Below, in pieces: positions 47,618 to 56,379 of a stretch of DNA of 64,000 nt (position 1 is its first letter; the number at the start of each line of letters is the position of its first letter). The stretch comes from Inhella gelatinilytica (lineage in GTDB: Bacteria > Pseudomonadota > Gammaproteobacteria > Burkholderiales > Burkholderiaceae_C): the NCBI RefSeq assembly GCF_016093295.1, contig NZ_JAEDAL010000001.1, positions 682,001-746,000 of the forward strand, given 5' to 3'. Both the position numbers and the translations under genes were made by a program. The notes below the pieces were generated by a model. It worked only from the letters and a program-made list of their open reading frames with translations. It was not told where the DNA came from and made no database searches.

Positions 47618-50600
47618 ATGCGCGCTTTTTCTTCTCTGTGGGCCCGCCCCTGGGTTCGCCGTCTGGCCTGGACCCTGGCTGGCACCGTCACCCTCACCGC
47701 CCTGCTGACCTTTGCCCTGCCACCCTGGCTCAAGGGCCGGCTGGAGGCCGAGGGCACGGCCCAGCTCGGGCGCACGGTCACGCTGGAGCGGCTGGCGTTG
47801 GCCCCCTGGCGGCTGGGCGTTTCCTTGCAAGGCCTGAGCATTGCCGGACGCGAGGGCGAGCCCCCGTTGCTGACGCTGGCGCGCCTGGACACCGCCCTGG
47901 CCTGGAAGAGCCTGTGGCGCGGCCAACTCGTGCTGCGCCACCTCACGCTGGACGCCCCGGTGCTGCGCCTGGCCCGCACACCCGACGGGCGCAGCAATGT
48001 GGACGACGTGCTGCAGCGCTTCGCCAGCGCGCCTGCCGCGCCGTCGGGCGAGGGCCCCAGCGTGGCGCTCTACAACCTGACGCTGACGCAAGGGCAGGTG
48101 CACCTGAAGCAAAGCGAGCAGACCGGTCTGGTGGACGCCCTGGAACTGGGCCTGCCCTTTGTCTCCACCGCCGAGGTCGATGAAGCGGTGTGGGTCGAAC
48201 CCCGCCTGGCCGGGCGCTGGCAGGGCCAGCCCTTTGCGCTCAGCGGCCGCAGCAAACCCTTTGCCGATGCCCTGGAAACCGAACTCGCGCTGCAGTGGCA
48301 GGGGCTGGATGTGGCGGCCCTGCTGCGCTGGCTCCCCAAGCTGCCCGCCCTGCAAGGCCTGGAACTTGAAGCCGCCCAGCTGGGGGGCGACCTGAAGCTC
48401 GCCTTCCGCCTACCGCCCAAGAAGGCGCCCGAGCTTGTGGTGTCGGGGCAGCTGGATCTGCAGAAGCTGCAGGCCCAGTGGCCGCGCGGCCCGCTGGCCC
48501 GCCTGGACCTGCCCCAGGCCCAACTGAACCTCGGCCCCAGCCAGCCGCTGCGCCAACAGTTCCACGTGCAGGCGCTGCGCGTGGCCCCAGGCACGCTGCA
48601 GCTGCGCGGCCCCGAGGGCCGCAGCCTCACCCTGTCCGACACCCGCCTGGAGCTGAACGCCCTGCGCTGGCCGCTGGCCGAGGCGCCGGCGCGCTGGTCG
48701 CTCGCCACCGCCCCGCGCAGCCCGGCGGGCGAGAAGGCCAAGGACGCCGCGCCGTTGCTGCAGCTCCAGGCCGAAGGCCAGTTGCGCGCGGCCGAACTGA
48801 GCGCCAGCTGGCGCGTGGACGAGGCCCGCTTGGACCCCCTGCTGGCCTGGGCCCGCGTCCCCGCGCTGCAGCCCTGGCGCGTGCAAGGCCGCGTGAAGGC
48901 CGACGGCAGCCTGAGCCTGGCCGACCCGCTCGACCCGGCCGCCGCTGAGCGCGTACAAGCCACCGTGAACGCCCTGGAATGGGCCGAGGCCCAGGCGCGC
49001 CATGGCGACGACGTTGCCCTACGCGGCGGCCAGCTGCAGCTGCAAGGCCTGCAGTGGCAGGCTGCTGCGCCCACGGTCACGGTGCAATCCCTCCAGCTCA
49101 AGGCAGCCGAGCTGCGCCTGCGCCGCCGCGCGCAAGGCTTGCTGGCCGGCGGTCCCCCAGCGCCCACGGGCGACGGCACAACCCCCGCACCTGACACCCC
49201 GCCGCCCTTCGCCCTGCGCCTGGGCCGCTTGGCCCTGGCCGTGGACCAGCTGCAGTGGGCGGACGAGCGCGCTGCCGGCCTCTACGGCCTGGAAGCCGAA
49301 CGGGCCCAGGTGCAATGGGCCGGCCGCGGCCTGCAACTCGAAGCCCAGCCCCTCAATTGGGAGGCCGGGCGCCTGACCCCCACGCAAACCCGCGTGCAAC
49401 TGGCCACCGGGCCGCGCCAAACCCCGGCCACCCTGCGCTGGGAGGGCGAGCTGCGCGGCGCGCCCTGGCAGGCCAAAGGCCGGCTGCGCCTGCAACGCTG
49501 GCCGCTGGCCCTGGCGGACGCCTACGGCCTGGCCCACACGGGCCTGGGCCTGCGCGACGCGCTCTTGGGCCTGGACAGTCAGATCGACCTTCAGCCCGAA
49601 CGCCTGGGCCTGCGCGGGCAGGCCGAGCTGCAAGCCTTGGACTTGGTGACCGTGCGCCACGACGCCGGCGTGCGCTTTGTCGACCAGCCCCTGCTCGCCT
49701 GGCAACGGGTGGGCGCCGAGGGCCTGAACCTGGCGTGGCCGCTGCAGGGCCACGCCGCCCCCCGCCTCCAGCTCGACCTGCTGACCGTGCAAGGCCTGCA
49801 AGCCCGTTTGATGGTCGACGCCCAAGGGCGCCTCAACCTGCGCGGGCTGGAAGGGCCGGGCGGGGAGAGCGCCGCCGGCCCGGCGAGCCCGGCAACGCCC
49901 GCCGCCTCAGCCTCCGCAACCGCAACCGCCAGTGCCCCGATGCCCCGCCCCGTCATCGAAGTCGGCCGCATCCAACTGGACAACGCCGCCGTGGACTTTG
50001 AGGACCGCTTCGTCAAACCCAACTACCGCGCGCAACTGGGCCGCCTCACCGGCTCGCTCGGGCGCTTCCACAGCGAACAGCCCGCGCAAGCCCCGCTGCA
50101 GCTGACCGGCACCGTGGCCGGCACCGGCACGCTGCAGGTCGAAGGCTCGGTCAACCCTTTGCTGCAGCCCCCGCAGTTGGACATCCGTGCCCAGGCCAGC
50201 GACGTGGAACTGGCCCCCTTCACGCCCTATTCCGGCAAGTACTTGGGCTACGGCATCGACCGCGGCAAGCTGGGCAGCACCTTGCGCTACCAGGTCGGCG
50301 CCGACGGCCGCCTGCAGGCCGACAACCGCGTGGTGCTCAACCAGCTCACCCTGGGCGAGGCCGTTGAGAGCCCTGAGGCCACCGGCCTGCCCGTCAAGCT
50401 GGCCCTGGCCCTGCTGTCCGACCGCCACGGCGTGATCGACCTGAACCTGCCCGTGGAGGGCTCGCTGCAGGACCCGGAATTCCGCATCGGCCCCGTGGTC
50501 TGGAAGCTGATCGGCGGCCTGATCACCAAGGTCATCACCTCGCCCTTTGCCTGGATGTCCGGGGGCGGGCCCGAGGGCAAGCCGGTGGAGCTGCGCTTCG

Positions 50601-51118
50601 CCCCGGGCCAAGCCCAGGTGCTGGACCCCGCCCCGCTGCAAACCGTCGCGCAGGCGCTGCTGGACCGCCCCCAGCTGCAGCTGACGCTGACCGGCGCCGT
50701 GGACACCCACGAGCGCCGCGCCGTGGCCCTCGGCCGGATCGACACCGCCTTGCGCCAAGCCTGGGCGCGCGACCGCGGCCAAGCCGACCAAACCCAGGTG
50801 GCCGTGCCGCCCGAGCAGCGCGAGCGCCTGCTGCGCCGCCTCTACGAAAGCCGCCCCCTGCCCAATCGCCCGCGCAACGTGCTGGGCCTGCTGAAGACCC
50901 TGCCCGAGGCCGACATGCTGGAGCGCCTGCTGGCGGCCGAGACCGTCAGCGACGACGACCTGCGCGCCCTGGCCGTGGCCCGCGCCAGCACCGTCCGCGA
51001 CGCCCTTGTCGCCCAACAGGTGCCCGTGGCCCGCCTGTTCCTCGCCGCCCCCAAACTCCGCGGCCCCGAGGCCCCGGCCGGGCAGGCGCAGGTGGAGCTG
51101 GGGTTGAGCTTGCCGTGA
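47618..51118 (+). CDS. Large DUF748/AsmA-like envelope protein
   Basis: 1166 residues with one N-terminal membrane helix (about 12-36, ending LTFALPPWL) and then a long, beta-rich, Ala/Leu/Gln-rich chain. LEAEGTAQLGRTVTLERLAL near the N terminus and FEDRFVKPNYRAQLGRLTGS around 795 match DUF748. The last 220 residues include SPFAWMSGGGPEGKPVELRF (split: SPFAWMSGGG, PEGKPVELRF) and an OmpA-like tail with RAVALGRIDTALRQ. DUF748/AsmA proteins are now thought to bridge the envelope and move phospholipids. An Ala/Pro-rich linker lies near 745-775. No partner gene is adjacent. Confidence 0.85.
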   Translation: MRAFSSLWARPWVRRLAWTLAGTVTLTALLTFALPPWLKGRLEAEGTAQLGRTVTLERLALAPWRLGVSLQGLSIAGREGEPPLLTLARLDTALAWKSLWRGQLVLRHLTLDAPVLRLARTPDGRSNVDDVLQRFASAPAAPSGEGPSVALYNLTLTQGQVHLKQSEQTGLVDALELGLPFVSTAEVDEAVWVEPRLAGRWQGQPFALSGRSKPFADALETELALQWQGLDVAALLRWLPKLPALQGLELEAAQLGGDLKLAFRLPPKKAPELVVSGQLDLQKLQAQWPRGPLARLDLPQAQLNLGPSQPLRQQFHVQALRVAPGTLQLRGPEGRSLTLSDTRLELNALRWPLAEAPARWSLATAPRSPAGEKAKDAAPLLQLQAEGQLRAAELSASWRVDEARLDPLLAWARVPALQPWRVQGRVKADGSLSLADPLDPAAAERVQATVNALEWAEAQARHGDDVALRGGQLQLQGLQWQAAAPTVTVQSLQLKAAELRLRRRAQGLLAGGPPAPTGDGTTPAPDTPPPFALRLGRLALAVDQLQWADERAAGLYGLEAERAQVQWAGRGLQLEAQPLNWEAGRLTPTQTRVQLATGPRQTPATLRWEGELRGAPWQAKGRLRLQRWPLALADAYGLAHTGLGLRDALLGLDSQIDLQPERLGLRGQAELQALDLVTVRHDAGVRFVDQPLLAWQRVGAEGLNLAWPLQGHAAPRLQLDLLTVQGLQARLMVDAQGRLNLRGLEGPGGESAAGPASPATPAASASATATASAPMPRPVIEVGRIQLDNAAVDFEDRFVKPNYRAQLGRLTGSLGRFHSEQPAQAPLQLTGTVAGTGTLQVEGSVNPLLQPPQLDIRAQASDVELAPFTPYSGKYLGYGIDRGKLGSTLRYQVGADGRLQADNRVVLNQLTLGEAVESPEATGLPVKLALALLSDRHGVIDLNLPVEGSLQDPEFRIGPVVWKLIGGLITKVITSPFAWMSGGGPEGKPVELRFAPGQAQVLDPAPLQTVAQALLDRPQLQLTLTGAVDTHERRAVALGRIDTALRQAWARDRGQADQTQVAVPPEQRERLLRRLYESRPLPNRPRNVLGLLKTLPEADMLERLLAAETVSDDDLRALAVARASTVRDALVAQQVPVARLFLAAPKLRGPEAPAGQAQVELGLSLP

Positions 51119-51119
51119 G

Positions 51120-51359
51120 GTGACTGGCTTGAGCACTCAACCGACAACGCCAGCCGGTCCACTCGTAGCTGTGGCCCTTCTTGTAGGTTTTCTGCTGGTG
51201 TGGCCCCTCGCCTAGCTCTTTGCCTCTTTGGGATTGCCAATATTCCATCTATGGGTGCTTGCCCACGGATCGTGGATAGTTGCCTGGCCCTTGCTTTCAG
51301 TAGCGATATTCGGAGCTGGATACCAGGTGCTACGCCGAAGTAATCGCCGTGATCGCTGA
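51120..51359 (+). pseudogene. Small two-helix membrane-protein frame interrupted by TAG
   Basis: In one frame, from a GTG at 51120 or a TTG at 51129 (with GAGGTGA before it), the translation gives TTPAGPLVAVALLVGFLLVW, then PLA and a TAG at 51213-51215. The same frame continues for 47 codons as LFASLGLPIFHLWVLAHGSW and more hydrophobic sequence, ending VLRRSNRRDR and TGA at 51357. The two halves read together like a single small membrane protein of the kind encoded near symporter or kinase genes. TAG would be a one-base change from TGG. The base composition is lower in GC than the flanking genes. It could be a decayed gene or a sequencing error. Confidence 0.5.
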
Positions 51360-51417
51360 ACAAAAATCCGGCTGAAATCTGTAGGTGGCGTCATGCCAAG
51401 CTGACCAGGCGCGCCGG

Positions 51418-52017
51418 CTACCCCCCCGCCAACTCCCGATGCAACCACGCCCGCGCCAGGGTCCAGTCGCGTTTGACGGTGGCGAGGGAGATGCCCAGCA
51501 CCTCGGCAATTTCTTCGTTTTCCAGGCCGCCGAAAAAGCGCAGTTCGACGATCTTGGCGGCGCGGGGGTCAAAGGCTTCGAGGGCGAGCAGCGCCTCGTG
51601 CACGGCAACCACATCGCGATCCGGAGCGGCGCCGAGTTGCTCCAGGCCGCCGAGGGTCAGCGGCACCAGGTCGGCCTCGCGCTTGGCGGCGCGGCGGGCC
51701 ATCTCGTGGTTGACGAGGATGCGCCGCATCATGATCGAGGCCACAGCCAGGAAGTGGCTGCGGTTGCGCCAATCGGTGCGGGTTTGCTCGCTCAGGCGGA
51801 ACCAGGCCTCGTGCGACAGCGCCGTGGCCGAGAGCGTGTGGTCGCTGCCCTCGTGCCGCAGGTGGCCGCGCGCCAGGCGGCGCAGCTCGTTGTAAAGCGC
51901 CACAAAGAGGGCATTGCCCACCGCCGGCTCGGCCGCGGGGTCGAGGTTTTGCAGCCACTGGGTGATCTCCGCGGCGTCAAAAGGCGCGGGGACGGCGGGG
52001 GCAGGGTGGGCGGTCAC
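51418..52017 (-). CDS. ECF-type RNA polymerase sigma factor (Ser/Thr kinase-associated group)
   Basis: 199 residues from the GTG at 52017 (VTAHPAPAVPAPFDAAEI). A far longer frame to 52413 overlaps the divergent gene and is unlikely. No strong ribosome-binding site marks the start. Region 2 has ALYNELRRLARGHLRHEG-type sequence (LYNELRRLARGHL), region 2.4-3 has AWFRLSEQTRTDWRNRSHFL, and the C-terminal region 4 has NEEIAEVLGISLATVKRDWT as the helix-turn-helix. It matches the TIGR02999/sigma-70 X6 (ECF43-like) group, which is typically linked to Ser/Thr kinase genes. One lies downstream here, past the divergent lipoprotein gene. Confidence 0.88.
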   Translation of the reverse strand: MTAHPAPAVPAPFDAAEITQWLQNLDPAAEPAVGNALFVALYNELRRLARGHLRHEGSDHTLSATALSHEAWFRLSEQTRTDWRNRSHFLAVASIMMRRILVNHEMARRAAKREADLVPLTLGGLEQLGAAPDRDVVAVHEALLALEAFDPRAAKIVELRFFGGLENEEIAEVLGISLATVKRDWTLARAWLHRELAGG

Positions 52018-52132
52018 GGCAAAAAAAGTTTTTTTAGGGGCATGAGCCTTTTGGGGGTGGGGGCCTGCGTAAGCGGGTGTCAGACCTGAATTTGGGCCGA
52101 GCTGCGGTCCACCACCCACCCTGGAGCATGCC

Positions 52133-53602
52133 ATGTCGCGTTTTACCCCCCCGTCGCCCCGTTCCACCCTCGCCTCGCTGACGCTGGTGCTGAGCGCCTC
52201 CGCGCTGACCGCCTGCGGGGGCGGCAGCAGCGAGCCCGCCAGCCCCACGCCCTCGCCCCCGGCGCCACCGGCCAGCAGCCCGGCGCCGGCACCGACCCCC
52301 GCGCCCGCTCCGGCCCCCGCGCCTGCACCCGCCCCGGCGCCCTCAGCCTGCGGCACGCAGACCGAGCTGACCCTGGCCGCCCTGCAGCCGTTTGACGGCC
52401 AGTACGAGGTCACGGTCTACGACGGCAGCAGCGGCAGCCCCGCCGCCCAGGGCAAGGCCACACTCGCCTTGAACGGCAGCGCGCTGCAGTTCACCCCGGC
52501 CGCCGGCCTGACGGGCTCCACCGCCGCCACCGCCGCCGTCACCGCCGTGTGTCAGAACAAGGACAGCAGCGGCAATGCCATCGGTGTGGTGGCGGTGATC
52601 GACGCGCAGCGTCACATCGACTTCTTCAGCCCGGCCTTCAGCGGGCTGTACGTGTCCGGATCGGACCTGGGTAGCAGCAACGCCCAGCGCTACTTGCAGG
52701 GCACCTTGCCCAAGAACACCACCAGCCCGGCGCCCACGCCGACCCCGACGCCCACCCCCGTCAGCGCCTATGACACCTACCCGCGCTTCTCTGCCGCTGC
52801 GCCGGCCACCCGCCAGCCCGCACCGAACGACGTGTTGACCTGGGCCGCCGGCACGTACTACGGACGCAGCACGGCCGGGCCTTGCAGCGTCAGCATCCAG
52901 GCCGATGGCAACGTACAGGCCACGATGAATGGCACCTCCGTCAGCGCGGCGCTGAACGGCAACGGCGACAAGTGGGTGCAGCTGGCCTCGAACAGCATGA
53001 GCTTTGGCGTCGAGGTGGTCGAGCCCGGCAAGGGCGTGGCCCTGTACGGCTACGCCGGCCGCTTGGCCCTCTTGGAGGTGGGCGGTGTGCTGGACAAGTG
53101 TGCGTTGGCGTTCAAGTCCGCCACCCCGCTCACCATGGCCACCACGACAACTGCGCCGCTGCCGGTAAAGAGCTCGGGCCTGACCGCCGCCGACCTGCCG
53201 AGCTGGCTGGTGCGCACCCACCACGGCCACGTGGCGGGCAACATGCTGTTCCCGCAAACGGCCACCGCCGCCTGCAGCCTGCAGGTCAGCGCGGACGGGA
53301 GCCTGCTGCTGACCGCCAACGGACGCACCTACGCGGCACAACTCAGTGGCGGCACCACGCAGGGCGACCGCGACAGCAGCGAGGCCGGGCGCCTGTCGGC
53401 CTACCAAGCGCTCACCGGCGCCCGGGATTGGGTGTGGAACCTGACGGCGCAAAGTCCCGCCTCGGGCGGCGACATGGTGCAGGTGCAGGTGGAGTTGGCC
53501 CACACCGGCGAGCGCTCGCAGGTGAGCTTTGCGCAAGCCCAGATCGGCGCGGCGGTCGGGGGCCTGCCCAAGCAGCTGGACGCCTGCTACTTCCCGAACT
53601 GA
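52133..53602 (+). CDS. Lipoprotein with Pro/Ala-rich linker, unknown function
   Basis: 489 residues. A signal peptide ends in the lipobox LTAC with Cys28, so it should be lipid-anchored. Residues 35-70 are a Pro/Ala-rich spacer and a second Pro/Thr linker (SPAPTPTPTPTPV) lies near 198-210. The remaining parts are beta-rich with few charged residues, resembling tandem copies of a Gly/Ser/Thr-rich domain; the second and third segments both have AxxYYGRS or LVRTHHGHVAGN-type openings. Its gene is divergent from the ECF sigma gene and just upstream of the kinase gene, so it may sense or be regulated by that pathway. I do not recognise a family. Confidence 0.8.
   Translation: MSRFTPPSPRSTLASLTLVLSASALTACGGGSSEPASPTPSPPAPPASSPAPAPTPAPAPAPAPAPAPAPSACGTQTELTLAALQPFDGQYEVTVYDGSSGSPAAQGKATLALNGSALQFTPAAGLTGSTAATAAVTAVCQNKDSSGNAIGVVAVIDAQRHIDFFSPAFSGLYVSGSDLGSSNAQRYLQGTLPKNTTSPAPTPTPTPTPVSAYDTYPRFSAAAPATRQPAPNDVLTWAAGTYYGRSTAGPCSVSIQADGNVQATMNGTSVSAALNGNGDKWVQLASNSMSFGVEVVEPGKGVALYGYAGRLALLEVGGVLDKCALAFKSATPLTMATTTTAPLPVKSSGLTAADLPSWLVRTHHGHVAGNMLFPQTATAACSLQVSADGSLLLTANGRTYAAQLSGGTTQGDRDSSEAGRLSAYQALTGARDWVWNLTAQSPASGGDMVQVQVELAHTGERSQVSFAQAQIGAAVGGLPKQLDACYFPN
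52235..52342 (+). repeat. Pro/Ala-rich low-complexity repeat within the lipoprotein gene
   Basis: Imperfect repeats of GCNCCN codons encode the Pro/Ala spacer after the lipobox. Such C/G-rich tracts are prone to length variation. A second Pro/Thr tract lies at about 52724-52760. Confidence 0.8.
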
Positions 53603-53618
53603 AGCCCCTCGGTGCCCT

Positions 53619-53646
53619 GGGCGGCCGGCCACTCGGGCGGCCGCCC
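53619..53646 (+). other. Strong GC-rich hairpin between the lipoprotein and kinase genes
   Basis: GGGCGGCC (53619-53626) pairs with GGCCGCCC (53639-53646). There is no T-tract after it, so it may shape mRNA stability or partly terminate transcription before the kinase gene at 53672. Confidence 0.35.
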
Positions 53647-53671
53647 CCAACCCCTGTTGCAAACTGAGCGC

Positions 53672-56371
53672 ATGAACGCTTCTCACTGGTCGGCCGTGAA
53701 GGCCCTTTTCGACGCCGCACTGGCCCTGCCCTCGAACGAGCGTCTGGCCTACGTGCAGGCCGCCGCGGTGTCCGAGGCCGTGCGCAGCGAGGTGCTCAGC
53801 CTGTTGGCCCACAGCACGGGGGGCGAGCGGGACGAGGCGGGCTTTCTGGCCACGCCCGCGACGGTGGGCGTTGACGGCCCGGCTGCCGAGGCCAACCAAC
53901 GCCTGGGCGCTTGGAAGCTGGTGGAGCCCCTGGGCAGCGGCGGCATGGGCGAGGTCTGGCTGGCCCGCCGCGCGGACGGGGCCTACGAGGGCGAGGCCGC
54001 CGTCAAGCTGCTCAAGCGCGGCATGGATTCGGCCGCCGTGCTGCAGCGTTTTGCGCAGGAGCGCCAGGCGCTGGCGCGGCTGGACCACCCCCACATTGCC
54101 CGCCTGTATGACGCCGGCCTGAGCCCCCAAGGCCTGCCCTACTTTGTGATGGAGCGCGTCAAGGGTGAGCCGCTGGACCAAGCCGCTCGCCCCCGCAGCC
54201 TGCCTGAACGCCTGGACCTGGTGCTGCAGCTGGCCGATGCGGTCGCGCACGCCCACCGCAACCTGCTGGTGCACCGCGACCTCAAGCCCAGCAACGTGCT
54301 GGTGACGGGCGAGGGTCAGGTCAAGCTGCTGGACTTCGGCATCGCCAAGGCGCTGGACCCGCTGGCCGAAGGCGGCGACGCCGAGGTCACCGTCGCCGGG
54401 CCGCGCCCCTTCACGCCCAGCCACGCCAGCCCTGAGCAGGTGCGCGGCGAGCCCGTGAGCACGGCCACCGACATCTACTCGCTGGGCGTGCTGCTCTACC
54501 AAGTGTTGACCGGCCAGCGCCCGTATGGCCGCGAGGCCCGTACCCCTCAAGAGGCAGCCCGCGCCGTGCTCGACGAGGCGCCCACCCGCCCTTCGGCGCT
54601 GCAGGCGCCCGCGGGCGACAGCGACTGGCTGCGCACGCGCGAGCGCCTGCGCGGCGACCTGGACAACATCCTGCTCAAAGCCCTGGAAAAGGAACCGCAG
54701 CGCCGCTACGCCACGGTGGACGCACTGGCGCGCGACCTGCGGGCTTACCTGGGCGGTTACCCGGTCAGCGCCCACGCGCCCAGCCGCGGCTACTTGCTGG
54801 GCAAGTTCGTGCGCCGGCACCGCCTGGCCGTGAGCCTCGGTGGAGCAGCGGTGCTGGCCCTGGCGGCGGGCGGCGGCGCCACGGCCTGGCAGGCCCATGT
54901 GGCGGGGCAAGCCCGCGACCAGGCGCAGCGCCAGCTGCAAGCGGTGCAGCGCATCACGGCGGACCTGGTGTTCCGCTACGGCGACACCGCCACCACCCTG
55001 CCCGGTGGCCCGCAGGCTCAGGAGGCCTTGCTGAAGGAAACCCTGGCCCAGCTGGACCCGCTGGCCCGCGAAATGCCGCAAAACGGACTCCTGCAAGGCT
55101 TGCGGGCGCAGACCCTGGCTCGGCTGGCGGAGTTGCTGGGCAATCAGACGGCAGCCAACCCCGAACGGGCCGACGAAGCCCAGCGCTACACCGCCGAAGC
55201 CCTGAGCGTGGGCCAGCCCTTGTGGGCGGAACAGCACCGCGACTGGCGCTTTGCGCTCTGGTACAGCCGGGCCCTGCGCATTCAGGCCCAGCTCTGGCGG
55301 GCGCAGGGCCAGATCGACCGTGGCCTGGCGGCGCAGAAAGAGTGCATTCAACTCATCGATCAGGCTTTGCCCTTTGTGCCGAGCGGACTCGCCCCGCTGG
55401 ATGTCCTGGGCCGCGCCAGTTTGCTCGCGCAGCGCGCGTTGTCGGTTCTTGAAGTGGGGCAGTTGCACAGCCAGCCCAATTTGCCCAGCCTCAATCAACC
55501 CGAGGAGGCGCTGCGCTGGTATGCCAAGGCGGAACCCGACTTCCAAGCCCTGTTGAAGGACCGGGCCATGCTGGAGGTGCTGGACCGCAATGGCGTTCCG
55601 GGCGACCCGGCCACGGCCGTGTATCTGGCCCACCAACTGGGCACCGTGTATGGCGCCAACGCATTGGCCTACCTGCGCCTGGACCGGCTGCCCGAAGCCC
55701 GCGCCGCCATCCAAGCGGCGCTGGCGCTGCGGCGCGCCAATGTGCAGGCCGAGCCCCGCAACCTGATTTGGCGCGATGGGCTCATGGTTGAGTCCAACAC
55801 CGAAGCCGTGGTGGCGCTGCGCGAGGGGGACTGGGCCGGCGCCCTCAGCGCCGCCCAACGCGCCTGGGACACGGCTGCGCAACTGGCCGCCGAGCAGGGG
55901 CCGCAGAGCAAATGGGCGGGCGCCCCGCGGTATCTGGCCGCGCAAATGGGGCGGGCCCTGGTGGCCAATGGGCGCGCCCGGGAAGCCCTGCCCATCCTGG
56001 ACCGGGGTTTGCCCCTGCTCAAGGCCCAGGTGGAAAAAACCCCGCTGCCCGTGCACCGGCGGCGGCTGGGTGGCTTGCTCCTGGCCCGGGTGGCCGCTTT
56101 GCTGGCGCTGGGGCAGCGCGCGCCGGCCTTGCAAGAGCTCCAGTCCGCGCGGACGCTGCTCATCGAGCTGCGCGACAGCGAGCCCGGCGAAACCCGCGAC
56201 GCCCAGCTGCTGCTGGCCGAGGCCGCGGCCCTGGGCCTGAGCTTGCAGCCGGAGCGCGCCGCAGCGTGGCGCGAAGAAGGGCTCACCGCGCTGGAGCAAG
56301 CGGCCAAAGTGCAGCCGCTGGCCCGCGACCATGAAGCCCTGCGCGAGCGGCTGAAGGGGCCGGCTTCTTAA
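53672..56371 (+). CDS. Membrane Ser/Thr protein kinase with C-terminal TPR-like region
   Basis: 899 residues from the ATG at 53672. A kinase domain starts near residue 80: LGSGGMGEVWL (87-97), Lys112 in AAVKLLKRG, HRDLKPSN (201-208, Asp203), DFG (221-223) and the P-loop partners are intact. One membrane helix lies near 388-408 (LAAGGGATAW). The 490-residue C-terminal part is alpha-helical with repeated A/L-rich TPR-like motifs (RRLGGLLLARVAALLALGQ, PALQELQSARTLLIELRD). This organisation is typical of kinases paired with ECF43-like sigma factors. A 100-residue N-terminal extension precedes the kinase domain. It may phosphorylate or otherwise gate the sigma factor. Confidence 0.93.
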   Translation: MNASHWSAVKALFDAALALPSNERLAYVQAAAVSEAVRSEVLSLLAHSTGGERDEAGFLATPATVGVDGPAAEANQRLGAWKLVEPLGSGGMGEVWLARRADGAYEGEAAVKLLKRGMDSAAVLQRFAQERQALARLDHPHIARLYDAGLSPQGLPYFVMERVKGEPLDQAARPRSLPERLDLVLQLADAVAHAHRNLLVHRDLKPSNVLVTGEGQVKLLDFGIAKALDPLAEGGDAEVTVAGPRPFTPSHASPEQVRGEPVSTATDIYSLGVLLYQVLTGQRPYGREARTPQEAARAVLDEAPTRPSALQAPAGDSDWLRTRERLRGDLDNILLKALEKEPQRRYATVDALARDLRAYLGGYPVSAHAPSRGYLLGKFVRRHRLAVSLGGAAVLALAAGGGATAWQAHVAGQARDQAQRQLQAVQRITADLVFRYGDTATTLPGGPQAQEALLKETLAQLDPLAREMPQNGLLQGLRAQTLARLAELLGNQTAANPERADEAQRYTAEALSVGQPLWAEQHRDWRFALWYSRALRIQAQLWRAQGQIDRGLAAQKECIQLIDQALPFVPSGLAPLDVLGRASLLAQRALSVLEVGQLHSQPNLPSLNQPEEALRWYAKAEPDFQALLKDRAMLEVLDRNGVPGDPATAVYLAHQLGTVYGANALAYLRLDRLPEARAAIQAALALRRANVQAEPRNLIWRDGLMVESNTEAVVALREGDWAGALSAAQRAWDTAAQLAAEQGPQSKWAGAPRYLAAQMGRALVANGRAREALPILDRGLPLLKAQVEKTPLPVHRRRLGGLLLARVAALLALGQRAPALQELQSARTLLIELRDSEPGETRDAQLLLAEAAALGLSLQPERAAAWREEGLTALEQAAKVQPLARDHEALRERLKGPAS

Positions 56372-56379
56372 AATGGTGC

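Noticed and set aside
52343-56332. Very long antisense open frame (1329 codons) opposite the lipoprotein and kinase genes
   Set aside because: It is low-complexity, rich in Gly/Ala/His/Gln/Arg, has no recognisable motif and lies opposite genes with intact kinase motifs. It is a high-GC codon-phase shadow.
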